Shown here: positions 1 to 4,493 of the stretch, piece after piece
Layout of the letters: every line of letters starts with the position of its first letter
How positions within the stretch are numbered: position 1 is the first letter of the stretch
Source of the DNA: Promethearchaeia archaeon
GTDB taxonomy: Archaea > Asgardarchaeota > Lokiarchaeia > Sigyniarchaeales > SOKP01
NCBI GenBank assembly: GCA_029856295.1
Contig: JAHQWS010000173.1
Location: 1-5,499, forward strand
Length of the DNA: 5,499 nucleotides
Reading direction: 5' to 3'
Program-made: the position numbers and the translations under genes
The notes under the pieces: generated by a model
Seen by the model: only the letters and a program-made list of their open reading frames with translations
Databases searched by the model: none
Told to the model about the DNA's origin: nothing

Positions 1-165
1 ATTTCCACCTATCGCTTTACTCCATGAATCATCCCAATCTTTTTTACTCGCCAGCCATTTTATTATTATAATTCCAAGTATAAATGCTATAACTGCTACT
101 ATTATCATGGTTAATAAAATTACTAAGATTACATTTCCAACAAATTCACCAAGTTGAAAGATCAT
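1..165 (-). CDS. N-terminal part of a small membrane protein, cut by the window edge
   Basis: An open frame starts with ATG at 165 and stays open to the left edge, giving 55 residues. It begins MIFQLGEFVGNV, followed by one long hydrophobic stretch (about residues 12-37, rich in Ile, Leu and Val), then a polar segment KWLASKKDWDDSWSKAIGGN. This looks like a single transmembrane helix, with the charged tail on the cytoplasmic side by the positive-inside rule. A TATA-like box sits about 35 bases upstream, and the next in-frame stop upstream is only 10 codons away, so the ATG is a credible start. A TTG four codons earlier is a possible alternative. There is no clear Shine-Dalgarno site. I do not recognise the family from this fragment, and the rest of the protein lies outside the window. 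Confidence 0.6.
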   Translation of the reverse strand, partial: MIFQLGEFVGNVILVILLTMIIVAVIAFILGIIIIKWLASKKDWDDSWSKAIGGN

Positions 166-195
166 TTTTTTTAACAACTCAAATTTGAATTTATC

Positions 196-204
196 TTAAA
201 TATA
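196..204 (-). promoter_or_regulatory. TATA-like box for the left-edge membrane protein gene
   Basis: On the minus strand this reads TATATTTAA, centred about 35 bases before the ATG at 165. An archaeal TATA box lies about 26 bases ahead of the transcription start, so the expected leader is only several bases long. This is a motif match only. Confidence 0.45.
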
Positions 205-233
205 GGATTATGAAATATTAAAATTTTTGTTTC

Positions 234-252
234 GAAAATCTTTGAAGATTTC
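234..252. repeat. Short inverted repeat in the divergent promoter region
   Basis: GAAAATCTT, a TG spacer and AAGATTTC form a near-perfect inverted repeat with one unpaired A. It lies between the TATA-like boxes of the two divergently transcribed genes, so it could be an operator. In DNA this AT-rich it could also be chance. The rest of the 166-359 intergenic stretch shows no gene. Confidence 0.3.
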
Positions 253-290
253 TTAGAAAATAAATGTATGCTGAAATATTATAAAACCAA

Positions 291-298
291 TTATATAT
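291..298 (+). promoter_or_regulatory. Candidate TATA-like box for the DUF169 gene
   Basis: TTATATAT lies about 65 bases before the ATG at 360, which would put the transcription start near 320 and leave a leader of about 40 bases. A weaker AT-rich element at 324-333 would instead give a nearly leaderless message. The sequence does not decide between them. Confidence 0.35.
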
Positions 299-359
299 CT
301 TTTAATATTTGAATTAATATCATCTTAAAATTTTAGATTTTAATGCAGTGGTTATTAAC

Positions 360-1169
360 ATGAGTGAAAGTTTGGATAAATATTGGGATTATGGGAAAAA
401 ATTAGAGCAGTATTTAAGACCCGCTACTTTTCCTATAGCCATTAAATTGATAAAAAATGAAAATGATATTCCCCCGAATAGTAGGAAGCCTCAGAAAGAT
501 TTAAAAATTCAAAATTTTATTTGTCAGAATTTCTCAATAGTTCGCCGATATGGATGGACGGTGGCAATAACGGAAGAAGATTGTGTGTGCAGATTAGCTA
601 GAGTGCTTTATGGATGGGATCTAATTTCTGAAGAAATGACAGAATGGGGTCATCAATTCAATATTGGACTTTATGCAAAAAATTTAGAAACCTCGAAAAA
701 ATTGCAAAAACACTTATATACCTTTAACAATGAATATATTGGCCTAGTAATCTCGCCACTCACACGAACAAAGGTCGTTCCGGATGTGGTCCAAATTTAT
801 TGCATGCCTGCTCAAGCAATGCGGTTAACTCAAGCATATCTTTATATGGAAGGTGGTATGCTTGAATTTACAGACGCCGGAAGGATGGGATCGTGCCATA
901 TTGGGGTAATAAAAACCTTTCAAACTAACAAACCTCAATTGGTAATATTAGGAAATGGAGATAGAGTGTGGGGTGGGGCAGAAGATCATGAAGTTATGTA
1001 CTCTATTCCGCGAAGTAAATTAGATATTATCATAGAGGGCTTAGAAGCGACTCACAGTGCGGGATTGAGGTATCCAATTCCCAAGTACATGAATTATAAA
1101 CCAGGGTTTCAGGATGCGTTTAGAAAAAGGGCGAAAAAAAGAGCTGGTGGTACTCTTATTAAAGAATAG
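360..1169 (+). CDS. DUF169 family protein (COG2043-type)
   Basis: This 269-residue protein resembles the DUF169 family, which is common in archaea and anaerobic bacteria and has no settled function to my knowledge. Family-like blocks are an N-terminal LEQYLRPATFPIAIKLI (residues 16-32), CQNFSIVRRYGWTVAI (55-70), and GRMGSCHIGVI (174-184) followed by a GNGDRVWGGAEDHEV segment. Cysteines at 55, 75, 77, 148 and 179 are candidates for metal or redox roles; the Cys-x-Cys pair at 75-77 stands out. No signal peptide or membrane segment is visible, so it is probably cytoplasmic. The C-terminus is strongly basic (KRAKKR). I chose the ATG at 360; a GTG at 348 would add four residues (MVIN) that do not look like family sequence. 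It is followed by an isochorismatase-like stub on the same strand and faces pirin convergently. Confidence 0.85.
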   Translation: MSESLDKYWDYGKKLEQYLRPATFPIAIKLIKNENDIPPNSRKPQKDLKIQNFICQNFSIVRRYGWTVAITEEDCVCRLARVLYGWDLISEEMTEWGHQFNIGLYAKNLETSKKLQKHLYTFNNEYIGLVISPLTRTKVVPDVVQIYCMPAQAMRLTQAYLYMEGGMLEFTDAGRMGSCHIGVIKTFQTNKPQLVILGNGDRVWGGAEDHEVMYSIPRSKLDIIIEGLEATHSAGLRYPIPKYMNYKPGFQDAFRKRAKKRAGGTLIKE

Positions 1170-1214
1170 GTGAATTTAAATGGATTTGAAAAATAAATTG
1201 ACCAATATCAAAAG

Positions 1215-1310
1215 ATGAGAATGTGTATGAAGCTCTCCTTTTATCCTCAAACTTGTGCCCTCCTCGTGATTGATATGCAATAATATTTACCGAAATAATC
1301 TTAAGATTTC
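1215..1310 (+). pseudogene. Broken N-terminal stub of an isochorismatase-family cysteine hydrolase
   Basis: From the ATG at 1227 the frame reads MKLSFYPQTCALLVIDMQ and then stops at TAA 1281-1283. The string ALLVIDMQ after a short lead is the hallmark N-terminus of the isochorismatase/nicotinamidase-like hydrolase family, and its Asp is the first catalytic residue. Adding one A after the CAA codon at 1278-1280 would restore the frame to IIFTEIILRFQ, matching the DMQxxF pattern of the family. Similarity then fades as the sequence runs into the pirin 3' end. In-frame ATGs at 1215 and 1221 could also have been starts. The family is normally about 180-220 residues, so nearly all of the gene is gone. 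It begins 46-58 bases after the DUF169 stop on the same strand, suggesting a former operon. No other gene is seen in 1170-1315. Confidence 0.65.
1297..1308. repeat. 12-base perfect palindrome between convergent genes
   Basis: AATCTTAAGATT is a perfect palindrome lying just past the pirin stop codon, in the gap between the converging DUF169 and pirin genes. It has no loop, so it is a poor terminator hairpin. It could be a protein site or chance. Confidence 0.25.
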
Positions 1311-1315
1311 AGAAG

Positions 1316-2191
1316 TCATGTATAAACTTCTTTACCGTGTTTAATAAACGTTCCATTTCGATATTCTTCAAAAGCAATTCTTAACTCATCTTCAGTATTC
1401 ATAACGATTGGACCACGCCAAGCTACCGGCTCCCGTATTGGCTTCCCTGAAATTAAGAGGAATCGTACTTGTTCTTCCGCAGTGCTAATGAGGGCCTCAT
1501 CTCCTTCTCGATAAATTATAAAGTTTTCATTGGATAAAAGTTGCTCTCTTTGATCATCAAAATATCCTTTCCCCTCAATAACATAAGCAAAAGCATTATG
1601 GCCTCTTGTTATGGGATGCCGAAATTCTGAATTTGGCATTATTGTAACATCTAAATACTCTGGTTCTGTAATAATGTCCTGAACAGGGCCTTTAGTTCCC
1701 TGAACCTCGCCACAAATGATTTTAATTTTCACTTTACCCTCATTTATTTCAATTTCAGGAATTTGGTCTTTTTTTATATCCCTATATCGAGGATCCATCA
1801 TTTTATGAGAGGAGGGAAGATTTGCCCATAATTGAAAACCCCAAAGCAAAGGATCTTTCTTTTCATGCTTAGGCAGCTCTTGGTGTACAATTCCATTCCC
1901 GGCCGTCATCCATTGAACGTCTCCTGATTCGATTACCCCACCATTACCCAAACTATCCCCATGCTCAACTTTTCCATGAAGTATATAAGTGATGGTTTCT
2001 ATACCTCGATGGGGATGCCAAGGGAACCCTGCGATGTAATCATCGGGATTATCAGAGTGAAAATCATCTAAAAGCAAGAATGGATCTAACCAAGGATCAT
2101 CATACCCAAATGCTCTTTTTAATCTGACTCCAGCTCCTTCGAGCGTTGGCCTACTTTTTAAAGTTAAACGTACTTTTCGAACTTCATTCAT
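1316..2191 (-). CDS. Pirin family protein (bicupin)
   Basis: The 291-residue product matches the usual pirin length of about 290. The N-terminal cupin carries the iron-site motifs HPHRGIET (His59, His61) and GIVHQE (His103, Glu105), equivalent to the four metal ligands of human pirin. Other family signatures are DPFLLLDDF (37-45), GGVIESGDVQWMTAGNG (84-100) and, in the C-terminal cupin, GKPIREPVAWRGPIVMNTED (249-268) near the end. Pirins are cytosolic iron proteins; some cleave quercetin as dioxygenases and others regulate transcription or metabolic enzymes, so the substrate here is unknown. All visible ligands are intact and the gene looks functional. The ATG at 2191 gives the expected N-terminus; there is only a weak GAGTGG purine-rich stretch upstream. 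It lies 183 bases downstream of the nucleotidyltransferase gene on the same strand and probably has its own promoter. Confidence 0.94.
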   Translation of the reverse strand: MNEVRKVRLTLKSRPTLEGAGVRLKRAFGYDDPWLDPFLLLDDFHSDNPDDYIAGFPWHPHRGIETITYILHGKVEHGDSLGNGGVIESGDVQWMTAGNGIVHQELPKHEKKDPLLWGFQLWANLPSSHKMMDPRYRDIKKDQIPEIEINEGKVKIKIICGEVQGTKGPVQDIITEPEYLDVTIMPNSEFRHPITRGHNAFAYVIEGKGYFDDQREQLLSNENFIIYREGDEALISTAEEQVRFLLISGKPIREPVAWRGPIVMNTEDELRIAFEEYRNGTFIKHGKEVYT

Positions 2192-2259
2192 ATTTTACCA
2201 CTCATGAATATAGTAATGTGATTTAATTTAATTTAACGAGATAAAGGAAATTCAACGGA

Positions 2260-2269
2260 ATTATATAAG
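2260..2269 (-). promoter_or_regulatory. TATA-like box for pirin
   Basis: The minus strand reads CTTATATAAT, about 73 bases ahead of the pirin ATG, predicting a leader of about 45 bases. The element is almost symmetric, but only the minus strand has a gene downstream. The rest of the 2192-2374 gap holds no gene that I can support. Confidence 0.4.
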
Positions 2270-2336
2270 TTGGTTTTATGAATTATAGAAAAATGTCTAA
2301 GAAAAGCTTTTTATGACAGAATTTTTATCATACTAA

Positions 2337-2351
2337 TTTATAAAAATAAAC
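2337..2351 (-). terminator. Possible T-rich terminator after the nucleotidyltransferase gene
   Basis: Read on the minus strand, about 25 bases past the stop codon, the sequence is GTTTATTTTTATAAA. Archaeal transcription often ends at such T-rich stretches without a hairpin. In AT-rich DNA this is weak evidence. Confidence 0.25.
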
Positions 2352-2374
2352 TTTTTTAATCGAAAGTAAACTTC

Positions 2375-3118
2375 TTAGGTTTTTAAATCTTTAAGCCATT
2401 TTTTTTCTTCCTTTAGTCTTTCATATTCTTTAATATCTCCGAAATCTCCTCTAAAATCAGCCTCATCCATTTTTAAAACACGCACTTGCCAATTCCTCTC
2501 GTTCATCCCAATACTCAGTGCGTCAGGTATTTCGATTTCGCCTCTTTTAGAGGGTTGAAGAGTGTTAAGCACTTCAAAAATTTGCCTTGAGAAAATAAAA
2601 ATGCCACTATTATTGAGATTTGTACAAGGAGCACTTTTTGGCGGTTTTTCAACAATATCTACACAATAGTTACCGTTGCATGCTATATTAGCACCTTTAT
2701 AGGGATTATCAGTATAATTTGTAACAAGAACGAAATCTTGATTTTCATTTTTGAATATTTTATAAACTTCTTTATATATCCTATGTGGCACTAAAATATC
2801 ACCCCACGTTAAAAAAAAATGGGATTCCTTTATTAGATTTTCACATAACAGTAAAGCTCCACCAGTACCATTCAATTTTTTTTGTTCAATATATTCAATG
2901 CTTAAATCCATCTTTTCGCCATTTTTAAAGTAATCTATAATTTGTTCTTTACGATATCCTACAACTATAATCAAATCCGTGAATCCCGCAGATTTAACCC
3001 CATTCATAATATATTCCAGTAAAGGTTTGCCATGGATTGGAATCATTGTTTTCTGGTAAGTCTCTGTGTATGGTCTCAATCGCTTTCCATACCCTGCACA
3101 TAAAATGACACCCTTCAA
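2375..3118 (-). CDS. Sugar-1-phosphate nucleotidyltransferase
   Basis: This 247-residue protein has the single catalytic domain of the NTP_transferase family (RmlA, GlmU and GDP-mannose pyrophosphorylase type), which joins an NTP and a sugar-1-phosphate into an NDP-sugar plus pyrophosphate. Visible motifs are CAGYGKRLRPYTETYQKTMI (7-26) with the nucleotide loop and Lys23, GKPLLEYI (30-37), GTGGALL (84-90), WGDIL (105-109) with likely metal ligand Asp107, EKPP (157-160), NSGIFIF (170-176), EIEIPDAL (194-201), and DFGDIKEY (225-232) in place of the common DIGTPEDY, leaving Asp225 as second metal ligand. There is no C-terminal left-handed helix or acyltransferase domain. Base and sugar specificity cannot be read. 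The start is TTG at 3118, since MKGVILCAG is the normal family N-terminus; no Shine-Dalgarno is visible. It has a decayed kinase immediately upstream and probably once overlapped that gene's stop codon. Confidence 0.9.
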   Translation of the reverse strand: MKGVILCAGYGKRLRPYTETYQKTMIPIHGKPLLEYIMNGVKSAGFTDLIIVVGYRKEQIIDYFKNGEKMDLSIEYIEQKKLNGTGGALLLCENLIKESHFFLTWGDILVPHRIYKEVYKIFKNENQDFVLVTNYTDNPYKGANIACNGNYCVDIVEKPPKSAPCTNLNNSGIFIFSRQIFEVLNTLQPSKRGEIEIPDALSIGMNERNWQVRVLKMDEADFRGDFGDIKEYERLKEEKKWLKDLKT

Positions 3119-3141
3119 TAAACTATGACACCATTCCTAAT
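3068..3141 (-). repeat. Duplicated kinase-end / transferase-start junction, left copy (right copy at 4443-4516)
   Basis: Aligned without gaps on the minus strand, 3141 to 3068 and 4516 to 4443 share about 50 of 74 bases by hand count. The match runs across the stop of the kinase (TGA in both) into the first 16 or so codons of the transferase, including an identical GGAAAGCGA. The level of divergence shows an old duplication rather than a recent one. Confidence 0.7.
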
Positions 3142-3216
3142 TTTTATCCAAAATCTTTTCTAACTCTCTTTTAATTGATAATAGAAATTATATATATCTT
3201 TAGAATTTACGGATCT
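3115..3216 (-). pseudogene. Decayed C-terminal pieces of a GHMP kinase upstream of the nucleotidyltransferase
   Basis: Three pieces match the intact kinase at 4490-5499 in the right order. (a) 3172-3216 translates as RSVNSKDIYNFYYQL against QSPNSDEIHNFYYQL in the intact protein, 10 of 15 residues identical and 34 of 45 bases by hand count, including the identical 17 bases at 3175-3191 and 4742-4758. (b) Another frame reads KRELEKILDKN and stops; it resembles REEKLMQILINED near the kinase C-terminus, more weakly. (c) 3115-3141 reads IRNGVIVY and TGA against TSNGVEQY and TGA. The stretch coding for the conserved GSGFGG motif is missing and a TAG interrupts the frame at 3160-3162, so this cannot make a kinase. 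Piece (c) ends in a TGA overlapping the TTG start of the transferase. The remnant may reach about 3256 (an NKD string resembling NRD), but that part is doubtful. Confidence 0.75.
3188..3195 (-). promoter_or_regulatory. Candidate TATA-like box for the nucleotidyltransferase gene, inside kinase remnant
   Basis: The minus strand reads ATATATAA, about 73 bases before the TTG start, predicting a leader of about 45 bases. These bases are the former codons for the IYN part of the kinase remnant. If active, the promoter arose from decayed coding sequence, but this is a motif match only. Confidence 0.35.
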
Positions 3217-3270
3217 ACAAAACAAGTTTTATTTAGTTTAATATTTTATCCTTATTCATACTTCTATGCG

Positions 3271-3278
3271 TATAAATT
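3271..3278 (+). promoter_or_regulatory. TATA box for the PHP gene, predicting a leaderless transcript
   Basis: TATAAATT is centred about 27 bases before the ATG at 3302. With normal archaeal spacing, transcription would start at or within a few bases of the ATG, which also explains the absence of a Shine-Dalgarno site (the preceding bases are GTGATTAATTT). Confidence 0.6.
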
Positions 3279-3301
3279 GAAGCGAGAATTGTGATTAATT
3301 T

Positions 3302-4417
3302 ATGGATAAAAAGGAGAAAAAGCCAATTAGCATTCTATATTTGATGGGGTTATTTACATTTTCTATATTTATTTTATCATTCTTCATTGGAATTATGATT
3401 TTGGTTCGGTTTGTTATTTTTTATATAATAATCATTTTCCTCATTATAATTTCCTTATACCTAAGCATTTATGGACCATCCAAATATAGATATAAGGATG
3501 GAGATTGGGAGGATAATACACAATATTACCACCCTGAATATGACAAACAAAAATGGAATGTTCTACTAGATGTACATAGCCATACCAAAGCAAGTGATGG
3601 CAAGTTGTCAGTAGAAGAAAACGTCAAATATCATATGAGCATTGGATTTAATGCGTGCGTTATTACAGATCACAATACAATGAAAAATATTGATGAAGTT
3701 TTAAGAATAAAAGAAAAATATAAGAATAAATTTATTCTGATCCCTGGTTTAGAATATTCAACAAATAGAATTCACATGTGTTTTATAGGGATTACAGATT
3801 GGGACAGTAAAAAAATTCCAAATTATCCCACAGATAAACATATTAAGGAGGCTATTGATAAAGTTCATGAAATGGGAGGTGTGGTGGCTGTATGCCATTA
3901 TCCTTGGTCTACATGGCCAATAGTTGGTAGAGGGATTTCTCGTATGCCTGATCATCCTACAAGAGAACAAATTTATTCTTGGGGTGTTGATTTAATAGAG
4001 TGCGTCAATTGGGATGATGATAATTCCTTAATTGATCGAGTTAGTGTTGAATTTGCTAAATCTCATTCAAATATTAGTCTTTGTTGTGCTACAGATATGC
4101 ATGAACCTTTCCGCCATCCATTATGCGGTTGGACTCTATTAAACGCTGGAGATTTCACAGAAAAAGCTATTATCGAGGAATTGCGAAATCATAAAACAGA
4201 TATCATCCTAACAGAAGCGATAAAATATCCTATTGATCATAAAGAAAACCTTTGGTATAAAGTTGTAAGACCCCTTATGATGTTAGGAGAGATGTTTCAA
4301 GATGTATATTTATGGGGAGAAAAGCCAAAATGGGATATCTCTGCATTAAAAGCATGGATTTCTTACTTTTTTATAATCTTTTTAATATTCGAATTACTTC
4401 TATTTTTTACATCTTAA
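3302..4417 (+). CDS. Membrane-anchored PHP-domain metal-dependent phosphoesterase
   Basis: The 371-residue product has two hydrophobic helices at about 11-33 and 34-57, a PHP domain at about 86-310, and a third hydrophobic helix at about 352-369. The metal-binding set looks complete: DVHSHT (Asp90, His92, His94) with Asp99, ITDHN (Asp123, His124), GLEYS (Glu151), IHM (His158), CHYPW (His199) and ATDMHE (Asp265, His267). PHP proteins hydrolyse phosphate esters or phosphodiesters with a cluster of up to three metals; histidinol phosphatase and nucleotide phosphoesterases belong here, and the substrate of this one is unknown. A basic N-terminus (DKKEKK) and the KYRYK after helix 2 place the catalytic domain in the cytoplasm, with the C-terminus outside. 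It is read against its neighbours and sits between the two halves of a split kinase-transferase pair. The ATG at 3302 is set by the TATA box. Confidence 0.88.
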   Translation: MDKKEKKPISILYLMGLFTFSIFILSFFIGIMILVRFVIFYIIIIFLIIISLYLSIYGPSKYRYKDGDWEDNTQYYHPEYDKQKWNVLLDVHSHTKASDGKLSVEENVKYHMSIGFNACVITDHNTMKNIDEVLRIKEKYKNKFILIPGLEYSTNRIHMCFIGITDWDSKKIPNYPTDKHIKEAIDKVHEMGGVVAVCHYPWSTWPIVGRGISRMPDHPTREQIYSWGVDLIECVNWDDDNSLIDRVSVEFAKSHSNISLCCATDMHEPFRHPLCGWTLLNAGDFTEKAIIEELRNHKTDIILTEAIKYPIDHKENLWYKVVRPLMMLGEMFQDVYLWGEKPKWDISALKAWISYFFIIFLIFELLLFFTS

Positions 4418-4421
4418 TATG

Positions 4422-4493
4422 TTAAAATTTTACTGCTTCCATATATTGTTTCATTCGCTTTCCAATTCCCGTACATCAAATAATAGCTTTCAG
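4422..4493 (-). pseudogene. Decayed N-terminal stub of a sugar nucleotidyltransferase behind the kinase
   Basis: Starting from a CTG at 4493 that overlaps the kinase TGA, the minus strand reads LKAII, stop, then CTGIGKRMKQYMEAVKF and stop. It aligns position by position with the start of the intact transferase, MKGVILCAGYGKRLRPYTET, including the nucleotide-loop pattern CxGxGKR and the Tyr and Glu after it. The internal TGA at 4476-4478 sits where the intact gene has TTA (Leu), one base different. After about 22 codons the frame closes and runs into the end of the PHP gene, so at least nine-tenths of the gene is missing. With an intact start it would have overlapped the kinase stop by a few bases, an arrangement typical of translationally coupled operon genes. 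Confidence 0.75.

Noticed and set aside
348..359. GTG start for DUF169 at 348
   Set aside because: It adds only VIN-type residues ahead of the ATG at 360, with no ribosome site to favour it; the ATG gives a normal N-terminus.
2281..2374. Short ATG frames such as MSKKSFL and MTEFLSY in the gap between pirin and the transferase
   Set aside because: They end after seven codons and show no family similarity or ribosome site.
3758..3970. 70-residue open frame on the minus strand
   Set aside because: It lies wholly inside the PHP gene on the opposite strand, over the metal-site coding region, and its translation shows no recognisable domain.
3115..4493. PHP gene as a mobile insertion with a target-site duplication
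   Set aside because: The flanking similarity is old (about 68% over the junction), contains deletions, and extends about 100 bases or more; no transposase or terminal inverted repeats are present.
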